Shown here: positions 31,766 to 41,113 of the stretch, piece by piece | How positions within the stretch are numbered: position 1 is the first letter of the stretch | Layout: each line of letters opens with the position of its first letter | Source: Planctomycetota bacterium | GTDB lineage: Bacteria > Planctomycetota > MHYJ01 > JACPRB01 | Direction of reading: 5' to 3' | Assembly (NCBI GenBank): GCA_035574235.1 | Contig: DATLZA010000103.1 | Span: forward strand, 1-41,113 | Length of the DNA stretch: 41,113 nt | Program-made: the position numbers and the translations under genes | Notes under the pieces: generated by a model | Told to the model about the DNA's origin: nothing | What the model saw: the letters and a program-made list of their open reading frames with translations, nothing else | The model's database searches: none

Positions 31766-32926
31766 TTACCCCCCGGCGGTCTGGCGCCGATGCCAGTTCT
31801 CCCGGAAGAGATTGAACCCCTCCGGCTTCATCGGATGCTCGCGGATGAAGTCCTCGTTGAGGGTGACCCCGAGCCCCGGTCCTCCCGGAAGGGGGAAATA
31901 GCCGTCCTTCACTTCGGGGTACCCCGGCCCGGAGGCCGCCTGCTTCACCCAGGCGTCCACGAAATCGTTGAAGTGCTCCTGAATCTTGAAGTTCGTCGTG
32001 CAGGCGTCCAGATGCAGGCACGCCGCCGTGCTCACGGGCCCGCCCACGTTGTGCGGCGCGAACGTCACATACGAGGCGTCCGCCATCGCGGCGATCTTCT
32101 TCCCCTCCAGAAGGCCGCACGATTCGGTGATGTCCGTCTGGAGCACGTCCACCGCCCCCAGCTCCAGAAGCCGCCGCACCTCGTGGCGCGTGTGGATCCG
32201 CTCGCCGGTCGCCACCGGAATCCGGATCTTCGCCGCCGCCTTGGCCAGGGCCTCGAAGTTGTCCGGCGGCACCGGCTCCTCGACCCAGGAGGGCTTGAAC
32301 GGTTCCAGCTCCCGCGCCACCGTCACCGCCGTCGCCGGACTGAACCGCCCGTGCATCTCGATCAGAATCTCGACGTCGGGCCCCACCGCGTCCCGGATCG
32401 CCTCGACCAGCGCCACCGACCGGCGCAGCTCCGCCGCTTCCAGCTCGTAGAACCCCGCGCCGAAAGGATCCACCTTGAGCGCCCGGTATCCGCGCGCCGC
32501 CACCTTCCGGGCCGCCTCGTGAAACGCCTCGGGCGTCCGATCCACGGTGTACCAGCCGTTCGCGTACGCCTTGATCCGGTCCCGCACCGCGCCCCCGAGA
32601 AGCTGATACACCGGCCGCCCGAGCGCCTTCCCCACGATGTCCCAGCAGGCGATCTCGACGAGCGCGATGCCCATTCCGGAAATGTCCTCGACCCGCGCGT
32701 AGTCCTCCACGAACATCCGGCGGACCAGGTCTTCGATCCGGAAGGGATCGCTCCCGAGAACATGGCGCCGGGCCGCCCCCTGGAGGTACCCGAGAAGCGC
32801 CTCGGTGCGGTTGACGTTGCGCCCTTCGGAAACGCCCACGAGCCCTTCGTCGGTTTCGACCTTGAGAAACGTGAGATTGCGCCAAGGGGTTCCCAGAACC
32901 AGGGGCGTCAGCCGAGTGATCTTCAT
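31766..32926 (-). CDS. Enolase-superfamily sugar-acid dehydratase (mandelate racemase subgroup)
   Basis: The 386-aa protein has the enolase-superfamily capping domain (1-125) and barrel. Predicted metal ligands are E190 (in IEMHGRF, with H192 as possible acid), E216/E217 (WVEEPVP) and E242 (TGERIH). Other active-site residues are K151/D153 (ALKVDPFG), D265, H292 (PHNVGGP) and E317 (IQEHF). This layout fits acid-sugar dehydratases of the galactonate, gluconate or arabinonate type. It is translated in a 4-base overlap after an alpha-ketoglutarate semialdehyde dehydrogenase, suggesting a pentonate or hexarate as substrate in a pathway ending in 2-oxoglutarate. The exact sugar acid cannot be read from the sequence. 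Confidence 0.88.
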   Translation of the reverse strand: MKITRLTPLVLGTPWRNLTFLKVETDEGLVGVSEGRNVNRTEALLGYLQGAARRHVLGSDPFRIEDLVRRMFVEDYARVEDISGMGIALVEIACWDIVGKALGRPVYQLLGGAVRDRIKAYANGWYTVDRTPEAFHEAARKVAARGYRALKVDPFGAGFYELEAAELRRSVALVEAIRDAVGPDVEILIEMHGRFSPATAVTVARELEPFKPSWVEEPVPPDNFEALAKAAAKIRIPVATGERIHTRHEVRRLLELGAVDVLQTDITESCGLLEGKKIAAMADASYVTFAPHNVGGPVSTAACLHLDACTTNFKIQEHFNDFVDAWVKQAASGPGYPEVKDGYFPLPGGPGLGVTLNEDFIREHPMKPEGFNLFRENWHRRQTAGG

Positions 32927-34509
32927 GCGTCGTCCCTCGTCCACACGCCGTCCACGAGCCTCCAGAGACCCCGCTCGTTGCGGCGCCGCAGCTCCGGCGG
33001 CAGCGCCTCGTCCGGAAAATTCTGATAGCACACCGGCCGCACCCACCGGTAGATCGCAGCCGTGCCCACCGAGGTGAAGTGCGCGTCCGTGGTCGCCGGA
33101 TAGGGGCCCCCGTGGTGCATCGACGGACACACCTCCACGCCCGTCGGGAACCCGTTGAAGACGAGCCGGCCGACCTTGGACTCGAGGATCGCCACGAGTC
33201 CCGCGTGGCGCCGCAGATCCTCCGGCGTCCCGTGGAACGTGGCGGTCAGGTGGCCCTCGAGCGCGCGCGCCGCCCGCTCGAACTCCTCCTCCGAGGCGCA
33301 CGTCACGAGCACCGCGGCCGGACCGAAGACCTCCTCCCGCAACTCGCCGGTCCGGAGGTACGCCCCCGCGTCCGCGCGGAAGAGGGCGGCCGGGGCCTGC
33401 GTCCGGGCGGGATCGGCGGGGGCCTTCGAGCGCGCCACGCAGGCGGCCCGTCCTTCCAGGCGGCGCAGCCCCTCTTCATACGCGCGCAGGATCCCCTCGT
33501 GGAGAAGGGCGCCGGGCGTGTGTTCTTCCACAAGCCGCGCGAGGGTCGAGGCGAACCGTTCGAAATCCGCCCCCGCCGGGCCGAACACCGCTCCGGGCTT
33601 CGTGCAGAACTGCCCCTGTCCGAGGGTCATCGAGCCCTTGAGCCCCTCCGCGATCGCCTCGGCGCGCTCCCGAAGCGCCCCGGGCAGAAGAAAGACCGGA
33701 TTGACGCTCCCCATCTCGGCGTAGACGGGAATCGGATCCGGGCGGCGGACCGCGGCGTCGAAAAGCTCCCGCCCGCCCCGGAGCGAACCCGTGAACCCCA
33801 CGGCCCGCGCGACCGGGTGGCGGACGAGCGCGAGGTTGAGCCCGTGGTTGGCCCCGTGGAGGAGCGCGAAGACGCCCGGCGGAAGGCCGGAGGCCTCGAC
33901 CGCGCGCGCGACGGCGCGCCCCACGAGTTCCGCGGTCCCCGCGTGCGCCCGGTTGGCCTTGACGACCACGGGACAGCGCGCGGCGAGCGCCGAGGCCGTG
34001 TCCCCTCCCGCGACCGAGAAGGCGAGCGGAAAATTCGTGGCGCAGAAGACGACCACGGGGCCGATCGGAACGAGCATCCGGCGGACGTCGGGCTTGGGGA
34101 GAGGCTTTCGGTCCGGCTGCGCCCGGTCGATGCGCGCGTCCACCCAGGACCCCTCCCGCACCAGCGCCGCGAACATCCCGAGCTGGTGGACCGTGCGGGT
34201 CCGCTCGGCCGCCAGGCGCTCCAGGCCGAGCGCCGTCTCCTTGGCCGCCCGCTCGAGGAGGGCCGGCCCCAGCGCCAGAATCTCCTCGCCGATCCGCTCG
34301 AGAAGGCGCGCCACGGTCTCGGGCGCCGCGGCGCGGAACGGCCCCGCCGCCTCCGCGGCCAGGGCCATCGCGCGCTCCACTTCCTCGGCCGACGCCTCGT
34401 GGAAGTCGGGCGGGAGGACCCCCGTCCCGCCCGGGGCGGACACCCGAAAGGTCCGCGTCCCGAGCGCGGAAGGCCGCCCGCCGATCCGGTTTTTCCCGTC
34501 GAGCTCCAT
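32923..34509 (-). CDS. Alpha-ketoglutarate semialdehyde dehydrogenase (aldehyde dehydrogenase family)
   Basis: The 528-aa protein has the aldehyde dehydrogenase catalytic Cys302 in QGQFCTKPG, the general base E265 in YAEMGSVNP and N159 in CATNFPLAF. The divergent motifs ([18 protein letters not shown]), the 528-aa length and the C-terminal [14 protein letters not shown] are typical of the KGSADH branch, which oxidises 2-oxoglutarate semialdehyde with NAD(P). It is operon-linked (4-base overlap) to the sugar-acid dehydratase. A TATGAT box (plus 34519-34524) ends nine bases before the ATG. EF-G lies divergently 157 bases away. Confidence 0.88.
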   Translation of the reverse strand: MELDGKNRIGGRPSALGTRTFRVSAPGGTGVLPPDFHEASAEEVERAMALAAEAAGPFRAAAPETVARLLERIGEEILALGPALLERAAKETALGLERLAAERTRTVHQLGMFAALVREGSWVDARIDRAQPDRKPLPKPDVRRMLVPIGPVVVFCATNFPLAFSVAGGDTASALAARCPVVVKANRAHAGTAELVGRAVARAVEASGLPPGVFALLHGANHGLNLALVRHPVARAVGFTGSLRGGRELFDAAVRRPDPIPVYAEMGSVNPVFLLPGALRERAEAIAEGLKGSMTLGQGQFCTKPGAVFGPAGADFERFASTLARLVEEHTPGALLHEGILRAYEEGLRRLEGRAACVARSKAPADPARTQAPAALFRADAGAYLRTGELREEVFGPAAVLVTCASEEEFERAARALEGHLTATFHGTPEDLRRHAGLVAILESKVGRLVFNGFPTGVEVCPSMHHGGPYPATTDAHFTSVGTAAIYRWVRPVCYQNFPDEALPPELRRRNERGLWRLVDGVWTRDDA

Positions 34510-34597
34510 GGGCCCCGCATCATACGCCGCCGGCCCGGCCGGTGGAAAGGTTTCGACGGCCCCCCGAAATTCTTCCGCCGCGGCGTCCGATTCCCCC

Positions 34598-34626
34598 TTG
34601 CATTCGCGGCCCCGGGCCGCTAAGAT
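34598..34626 (+). promoter_or_regulatory. Promoter of the EF-G gene
   Basis: TTGCAT (34598-34603) and TAAGAT (34621-34626) are separated by 17 bases. The -10 and spacing equal those of the apiosidase promoter. The predicted start lies about 34 bases before the ATG at 34667. The remaining 34510-34597 holds no visible gene. Confidence 0.55.
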
Positions 34627-34666
34627 TTCGCCCCTTCGGACGGGATTCCATCCTTACGAACCGAAC

Positions 34667-36694
<2,028 letters not shown>

Positions 36695-36836
36695 CGGCTT
36701 CCCCCTTTCCGGTAACACCCGCCTCCCGGCGGAACCTTATCGAGGGGGACGACACGTTCGATCCCCCCGCCCTCATGGATAAGGTGGAGATCCCCGGTTT
36801 CCGCGGTTCATCCGGCGGCCGAGGAGGGTCAACGCG

Positions 36837-37538
36837 GTGAAGAAAGCTCTTTCCCCCAAAACGCGGGCCCTGTCCGTCTCGCTGGCGTTTCACGCGCTTT
36901 CGGCCGGCGTTCTCTGGGCGCTCGCCGGGCGCCTCCCGGCGCGCCTGCCGCGCCCCGGAGAGGGCCCCGCCGGCGTCGCCACGGACCTGGCCTTCCGCGC
37001 CCCCGAGCCGGAGATCCCCCTCTTCGAACCCCGCGAGGACGCCCGCCGCCACGTCACGCCCGAGGTTGAAGATCCGTCCCTCGAGGAATTCCTCCGGCGC
37101 GATCCGGCGCCGCCCGAATCCGATCCCGTGGAAACCTCTCCCGTCCTGCGGGCCGAGGCGCCCGACCGGCCGCGCGTCCGCGCCGAAGCGTACCGCACCC
37201 GGGTCCGCGTCCCGAACGCCCCGCCCGCTCCGGCCCCCGCCCCTCCCCGGGCGCTCGAAACTCCCGCCGCCGTCCCGAAGGAGGGCGAAAATCCCCGTCC
37301 CCCTTATCCTCTCCTGGCCCGCCTCCGAGGATGGGAAGGACGCGTCCTCCTCGAAGTCCGCGTGGGCCCCGACGGCCGCCCGCTCGAGGTGCGCGTCCTC
37401 GAGTCGAGCGGACACGAAATCCTCGACCAGGCCGCGCGCGGCACCGTGGCGGCGTGGCGCTTCCATCCGGCCCGCGGAGAAAACGGACCGATCGAGAGCA
37501 CCGTCCGGGTGCCGGTCCGGTTCGTTCTGACCCGATGA
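36837..37538 (+). CDS. tonB: TonB-family energy transducer
   Basis: The 233-aa protein starts at a GTG after GGAGG, has one N-terminal membrane helix (about 10-32, LSVSLAFHALSAGVLWALAG), a long Pro/Glu-rich periplasm-spanning linker (about 40-150), and a TonB C-terminal domain (about 155-230: PYPLLARLRGWEGRVLLEVRVGPDGRPLEVRVLESSGHEIL in pieces, then AAWRFHPAR). It passes proton-motive energy to outer-membrane receptors. It lies just before nikR and a TonB-dependent receptor, with no ExbB/ExbD genes in the window, so those partners must be elsewhere. Gap 36695-36836 shows a small GC hairpin at 36719-36732 and nothing else. Confidence 0.9.
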   Translation: MKKALSPKTRALSVSLAFHALSAGVLWALAGRLPARLPRPGEGPAGVATDLAFRAPEPEIPLFEPREDARRHVTPEVEDPSLEEFLRRDPAPPESDPVETSPVLRAEAPDRPRVRAEAYRTRVRVPNAPPAPAPAPPRALETPAAVPKEGENPRPPYPLLARLRGWEGRVLLEVRVGPDGRPLEVRVLESSGHEILDQAARGTVAAWRFHPARGENGPIESTVRVPVRFVLTR

Positions 37539-37556
37539 CGCCCCCGTCTCCGGTCC

Positions 37557-37586
37557 TTGACCCCCTCGGGGACGGCGCCGTAGACT
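37557..37586 (+). promoter_or_regulatory. Promoter of nikR, apparently leaderless
   Basis: TTGACC (37557-37562) and TAGACT (37581-37586) are spaced 18 bases apart. The expected start of transcription, about seven bases on, coincides with the ATG at 37593, and there is no ribosome site. Confidence 0.45.
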
Positions 37587-37592
37587 TCCCCC

Positions 37593-38033
37593 ATGCCCCG
37601 ATCCCGTCCTTCCCCCCGCCTCGTGCGCACGAGCTTCTCCCTCGAGCGTCCGCTCCACGAGGCCTTCGAGCGGCTCGCGCGCCAAGGCCGCTACGCCAAC
37701 CGCTCGGAGTTCCTGCGCGACCTCATCCGCGACAAACTCGTGGCGCGCGAGTGGGCCACGGACGGGGTCTGCCTGGGCACGATCACGATCCTTTACGACC
37801 ACAACCGCCGGGCGCTCTCCGACAAGCTCGTGAAACTCCAGCACGCCCATTTCCGCTCCATCCTGGCCGCCACCCACGTGCATCTCGACCACGACCTGTG
37901 CGCGGAGGTCATCCTGGTGCGCGCCCGCGCGCGCTCCATCCGCACGCTGGCGGCGCTTCTCGGTCGCGAAAAAGGCGTCCTGCACGCCTCGCTTTCCCTG
38001 GGCTCCATCGGCCGCGGCCTCCCGCACCCCTAG
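37593..38033 (+). CDS. nikR: Nickel-responsive regulator NikR
   Basis: The 146-aa protein has an N-terminal ribbon-helix-helix DNA-binding domain (VRTSFSLERPLHEAFERL, then YANRSEFLRDLIRDKLV) and an ACT-like metal domain. The nickel ligands of E. coli NikR (H76, H87, H89, C95) are matched with identical spacing by H84, H95, H97 and C103 in THVHLDHDLC. It should bind Ni(II) as a tetramer and repress nickel uptake genes. The TonB gene upstream and the receptor gene downstream are probable targets. A very good -35/-10 pair ends directly at the ATG. Confidence 0.92.
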   Translation: MPRSRPSPRLVRTSFSLERPLHEAFERLARQGRYANRSEFLRDLIRDKLVAREWATDGVCLGTITILYDHNRRALSDKLVKLQHAHFRSILAATHVHLDHDLCAEVILVRARARSIRTLAALLGREKGVLHASLSLGSIGRGLPHP

Positions 38034-38056
38034 ACCCGCCCGGCCGTTCGGCGGCG

Positions 38057-38083
38057 GTATTACGATTGTTTTTCTTTTCATAC
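38057..38083. promoter_or_regulatory. Candidate NikR operator before the TonB-dependent receptor gene
   Basis: GTATTA (38057-38062) and TCATAC (38078-38083) are imperfect inverted half-sites in an AT-rich island. The right half equals the E. coli NikR half-site and the left differs by one base, but the spacer is 15 rather than 16 bases. Further ATAC/GTAT copies follow up to 38100. Confidence 0.35.
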
Positions 38084-38109
38084 TACCCCTGGGTTGGTAT
38101 AAGGAGCCC

Positions 38110-40149
38110 ATGAGGATGAACCCGCTGATCGCCTGGCTCCTCGCCGCCTCCGCCCAGAATCCCCCCGCGCCGCCTCAGGAGCCTCCCGAGGTGATCGTCG
38201 TGGGCCGGGCCGAGAACCTCGTGGGAGACGCCGAAAGCGCCGGCGAAGGCCGCGTGGGCCAGGACGAGCTGCGCCGCCGGCCGCTCCTGCGGACGGGGGA
38301 GGTCCTCGAAACCGTGCCGGGCCTCATCGTCACCCAGCACTCCGGCAGCGGCAAGGCCAACCAGTTCTTCCTCCGGGGCTTCAACCTCGATCACGGCACG
38401 GACTTCGCCACGTGGGTGGACGGCATGCCCGTCAACATGCCCACCCACGGCCACGGCCAGGGATACACGGACCTCAACTTCCTCATCCCCGAGCTCGTCG
38501 AGCGGATCGACTACCGCAAGGGCCCCTATTTCGCCGAGGAGGGGGACTTCTCTTCGGCCGGGTCCGCCCGCGTGCGGACCTTCCGGTCCCTTCCGCGGGG
38601 GCTGGCGCGGCTGGAGCTCGGGGAATTCGGCTTCCAGCGGGCCGTCGCCGCGCACTCCGCCGCGGCCGGCCCGGGACGCCTCCTCTGGGGCCTCGAAGCA
38701 CAGCACTACGACGGCCCCTGGGAGATCGACGAAAACTTCGTGAAATACAACGGTCTGGTGCGTTTCGCCTCCGGCGACGAGAAGAACGGCGCCGACGTCA
38801 CCCTCATGGGCTATCAGGGGGAATGGAACTCCGCCGACCAGATCCCCAAGCGCGCCGTCGACGCCGGCACGCTCGACCGCTTCGGGGTCGTGGATCCGAC
38901 CGACGGGGGGCGGAGCCGCCGCTGGAGCCTGTCGGGCGAATGGAGATCCGGAACCGACGCCGCCGCCACCCGGGCCAACGTCTACCTCATCGACTACCGC
39001 CTGCGCCTCTTCTCCAACTTCACGTACTTCATGGACGATCCGGCCAACGGCGACCAGTTCGAGCAGGTCGATCAGCGGCTCATCGCCGGAGCGGCCGTCT
39101 CCCACCGCTGGTTCGACCGCTGGTTCGGCAAGGACGTCGCGGCCGCCGTGGGACTGGAGACCCGCAACGACGCGATCGGCGAGGTGGGGCTCCACAAGAC
39201 CGCGCAGCGCGTCCGGCTCTCGACCGTCCGCGACGACGAGGTGCTCCAGAACTCCGTGGGGATCTGGGCCGAGGCCGAAATCCGCTGGACCGAATGGCTG
39301 CGCTCCACCGCGGGCGCGCGCGGGGACCTCTACCGGTGGGACGTCGAAAGCTCCGTGGACGCCAATTCCGGAACCGAGACGGACGCGATCGCCGGCCCCA
39401 AGCTCGGCCTCGCCTTCGGCCCGTGGGCCGACACCGAGTTCTACGCGAACGCCGGTCTGGGCTTCCACTCGAACGACGGCCGCGGCGCCACGATCCGCGT
39501 GGACCCGACCGACGGCGTGACGCCCGTGGAACCCGTCGATCCGCTCGTCCGCAGCAAGGGCGCCGAGGCGGGCGTGCGGACCGCGTTCCTGCCGGGCCTG
39601 CAGAGCACGGTTTCGGTCTTCCTCCTCGACCTCGATTCGGAGCTTCTCTTCGTCGGCGACGCGGGGATCACGGAGCCCAGCCGCCCCAGCCGCCGCGTGG
39701 GCTTCGAGTGGGCGAACTTCTACCGGCCGCTTCCGTGGCTCACGCTGGACCTCGACTACGCCCGCACCAAGGCCCGCTTCAAGGACTCCGACCCCGCGGG
39801 GGATCACATCCCGGGAGCGGTGAAGGACGTGCTGGCCGCGGGGGTCTCGGTCGAGGGGCTCGGGGGGTTCCTCGCCGCCCTTCGGGTGCGCTACTTCGGC
39901 CCGCGGGATCTGGTCGAGGACGGCGGCGTACGCTCGGACGCCACGACCCTCGTAAGCGCGCGCCTGGGCTACGAGCGGGACAACGTCACGGTGGCCCTGG
40001 AGATCTTCAACCTCTTCAACGCCGAGGACGACGACATCGCCTACTTCTACGAGTCGCAGCTTCCGGGCGAGCCCGCCCCCGTTTCGGACGTCCACTTCCA
40101 TCCCGTGGAACCGCGCGCGTTCCGGCTGGGCGTGACGGTCCGGTTCTGA
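38110..40149 (+). CDS. TonB-dependent outer-membrane receptor, possibly for nickel
   Basis: The 679-aa protein has a short signal peptide (NPLIAWLLAASAQ), a plug domain with a degenerate TonB box region (PEVIVVGRAENL), VLETVPGLIVTQHSGSGKANQFFLRGFNLDHGT (a run from about residue 65), GHGQGYTDLNFLIPELVERIDYRKGPY, and a 22-strand-type barrel ending in aromatic Phe (VTVRF). AAGGAG lies just upstream; ATGs at 38110 and 38116 are both usable. It follows nikR by 76 bases with an operator-like repeat between. The His-rich plug loop (NMPTHGHGQG) could contact metal. Substrate assignment is inference; homologues of this plug type are also found near other metals or unknown ligands. Confidence 0.9.
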   Translation: MRMNPLIAWLLAASAQNPPAPPQEPPEVIVVGRAENLVGDAESAGEGRVGQDELRRRPLLRTGEVLETVPGLIVTQHSGSGKANQFFLRGFNLDHGTDFATWVDGMPVNMPTHGHGQGYTDLNFLIPELVERIDYRKGPYFAEEGDFSSAGSARVRTFRSLPRGLARLELGEFGFQRAVAAHSAAAGPGRLLWGLEAQHYDGPWEIDENFVKYNGLVRFASGDEKNGADVTLMGYQGEWNSADQIPKRAVDAGTLDRFGVVDPTDGGRSRRWSLSGEWRSGTDAAATRANVYLIDYRLRLFSNFTYFMDDPANGDQFEQVDQRLIAGAAVSHRWFDRWFGKDVAAAVGLETRNDAIGEVGLHKTAQRVRLSTVRDDEVLQNSVGIWAEAEIRWTEWLRSTAGARGDLYRWDVESSVDANSGTETDAIAGPKLGLAFGPWADTEFYANAGLGFHSNDGRGATIRVDPTDGVTPVEPVDPLVRSKGAEAGVRTAFLPGLQSTVSVFLLDLDSELLFVGDAGITEPSRPSRRVGFEWANFYRPLPWLTLDLDYARTKARFKDSDPAGDHIPGAVKDVLAAGVSVEGLGGFLAALRVRYFGPRDLVEDGGVRSDATTLVSARLGYERDNVTVALEIFNLFNAEDDDIAYFYESQLPGEPAPVSDVHFHPVEPRAFRLGVTVRF

Positions 40150-40168
40150 AGCCTCCGTTCGAAAAGGA

Positions 40169-40195
40169 ATACCCATTTTGGATTCGTCGGGGTAT
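40169..40195. repeat. Inverted repeat ATACCC-N15-GGGTAT
   Basis: The two perfect six-base arms lie just before the zinc-ribbon gene start. The arms share the GTAT/ATAC core and 15-base spacing with the repeat at 38057-38083. It could be another regulator site or a weak terminator stem after the receptor gene. Confidence 0.35.
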
Positions 40196-40196
40196 C

Positions 40197-40808
40197 ATGA
40201 TCCCCGGCATGAGACGAATCCGGCGGCGGCGGATCCGGGAGGCGCTGCGCAAGGCCCGCGAGGCCGCCGCTCCCCGGACCCCGCCTCCCGCGGGTCCCGG
40301 ATCGCCCCTGCGCCCGCAGGAGGTCCTCTGCCGGTGCGGGAAGATCCTCAAGGTCACCCCGGAGGACTGCAACCAGGTCTTCGCCTGCCCGTCCTGCCTG
40401 CGGCCGATGAAGGTCCTGCGCATCGCGGCGCCCACGCCCGAGGGAGACGTCTACCGGCCGGTCTTTTTCGACGAGGCGTCGTCCGTCGAAGGCGAACTCC
40501 TGCGCGAAGAACCGTCGGCCGATCCGAACGCGGAAACCGAGGTCCCCTCGGGCGCCACCACCGTCGTGGGAACGGTTCCCTCCGCGGAACCGGACCCCCC
40601 GCCCCGGATCTATTTCGCCTGTCCGTCCTGCGGAGGACGGCTGGCCGCCTCCCGCGACCTCTACGACCGCCGGGGACGCTGCTCCCGGTGCGGCGTGCGT
40701 CTCCTGATCAGCCTGGTCTACGCCCCCTCCCGCGGGGCGTTCGAAATTCAGCTCCTGCGGCTGGGCGACGCCCCCAGCGGGAAGACCCGCAACGTCCCGG
40801 CGGTCTGA
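40197..40808 (+). CDS. Double zinc-ribbon protein of unknown function
   Basis: The 203-aa protein has a strongly basic N-terminus (GMRRIRRRRIREALRKAREAA), a first ribbon with CRCG and CPSC (LCRCGKILKV, FACPSCLRPM), an acidic Ser/Pro linker (about 95-140), and a second ribbon with CPSC and CSRC (FACPSCGGRLAASRDLYDRRGRCSRCGVRL). Similar ribbons precede kinase or FHA domains in planctomycete proteins, but no such domain is present. ATGs at 40197 and 40209 are both possible. Function is unknown. Confidence 0.7.
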   Translation: MIPGMRRIRRRRIREALRKAREAAAPRTPPPAGPGSPLRPQEVLCRCGKILKVTPEDCNQVFACPSCLRPMKVLRIAAPTPEGDVYRPVFFDEASSVEGELLREEPSADPNAETEVPSGATTVVGTVPSAEPDPPPRIYFACPSCGGRLAASRDLYDRRGRCSRCGVRLLISLVYAPSRGAFEIQLLRLGDAPSGKTRNVPAV

Positions 40809-40818
40809 GCGCCTTCCT

Positions 40819-41113
40819 CTACGGCTCGTCGTACCCCTTGAGCGGCCGGATCCAGATGTTCCGGTACCGCACGGGGTCGCCGTGATCCTGAAGATGGATG
40901 GGCCCCCGCGTCGCCGGCTGGGCGGAATACTGCGCCACCTTCCGGTGCTGCGTGGGCCCCAGAAGCGCCGTCCCGTGATGAAGGACGACGCCGTTGTGGA
41001 ACACGGTGATCCGGGCGGGCTCGACCTTCCCGTCCTTCACGCGCGGGGCCGCGAAAACGATGTCGTAGCTCTGCCATTCCCCGGGCTTCCGGGACGCGTT
41101 CACGAGCGGCGGG
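40819..41113 (-). CDS. DUF1080 protein, C-terminal part (runs off the right edge)
   Basis: The last 98 residues of a DUF1080 jelly-roll are present. They begin PPLVNASRKPGEWQSYDIVF, the strand seen in DUF1080 proteins where the substrate-side loop returns, then ARITVFHNGVVLHHGTALLGPTQHR, and end PIHLQDHGDPVRYRNIWIRPL. The frame is open through base 41113, so the start lies beyond the window. It matches the longer planctomycete 3-keto-disaccharide-hydrolase-like type better than the 21518-22150 protein does. It is convergent with the zinc-ribbon gene, 10 bases apart. Confidence 0.88.
   Translation of the reverse strand, partial: PPLVNASRKPGEWQSYDIVFAAPRVKDGKVEPARITVFHNGVVLHHGTALLGPTQHRKVAQYSAQPATRGPIHLQDHGDPVRYRNIWIRPLKGYDEP

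Noticed and set aside
36719-36732. GC hairpin CCGCC-TCCC-GGCGG after the EF-G gene as a terminator
   Set aside because: No T-tract follows and such short GC stems arise often by chance here.

Overview
Organism. The window is about 70% GC, densely coded (no gap longer than about 195 bases) and carries gene families typical of Planctomycetota or a close relative. These are a planctomycete-type cytochrome c protein (DUF1587/1592/1588/1585) paired with a DUF1552 Tat protein, a secreted sulfatase, DUF1080 and ThuA-like proteins, and an ECF sigma/anti-sigma pair at the left edge. A TonB-dependent receptor, TonB and several lipoproteins indicate a diderm cell. No rRNA, tRNA, CRISPR array, insertion sequence or phage gene was seen. 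The phylum call is inference from gene content.

Layout. (1) 1-784: anti-sigma factor (cut by the edge) and ECF sigma factor. (2) 884-14823: the main system, a D-apiose locus. Ten minus-strand genes, mostly overlapping by 4-8 bases, run from 11826 down to 884: two ABC permeases, a Tat lipoprotein binding protein, a GntR/FCD regulator, an ABC ATPase, and enzymes matching apionolactonase (ApnL), apiose dehydrogenase (ApsD), a RuBisCO-like protein (OiaX/OiaT type), 3-oxo-isoapionate kinase (OiaK) and apionate oxidoisomerase (ApnO). A terminator follows at 830-855. Divergently, 11886-14823 encodes a secreted GH140-type apiosidase and an unknown secreted lipoprotein. The two transcripts start around a perfect 16-base palindrome between promoter elements, a probable operator. 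(3) 14820-23175: envelope and secreted proteins (DUF1552, multidomain cytochrome, sulfatase with HEAT repeats, cyclophilin, DUF1080, ThuA). (4) 23267-31762: DUF1877, a KdaD-like FAH-family enzyme, small zinc-ribbon proteins, DoxX, a methyltransferase, a Dabb protein and two paralogous GGDEF-EAL proteins. (5) 31766-34509: a two-gene operon of an enolase-superfamily sugar-acid dehydratase and an alpha-ketoglutarate semialdehyde dehydrogenase. (6) 34667-40808: EF-G, TonB, NikR, a TonB-dependent receptor and a zinc-ribbon protein. (7) Right edge: the C-terminus of a second DUF1080 protein.

How the genes work together. The proposed flow is that GH140 frees apiose from plant cell-wall glycans (rhamnogalacturonan II or apiogalacturonan), the ABC system imports it, and ApsD then ApnL give apionate. 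ApnO converts apionate to 3-oxo-isoapionate, OiaK phosphorylates it, and the RuBisCO-like protein cleaves or decarboxylates the product. The dehydratase, the KdaD-like enzyme and the semialdehyde dehydrogenase could form a separate, dispersed Weimberg-type route from a pentonate to 2-oxoglutarate. NikR next to TonB and a receptor suggests nickel-controlled outer-membrane uptake. Family assignments come from motifs and length. Pathway assignments rest on gene combinations plus known apiose and Weimberg pathways. No database search was run.
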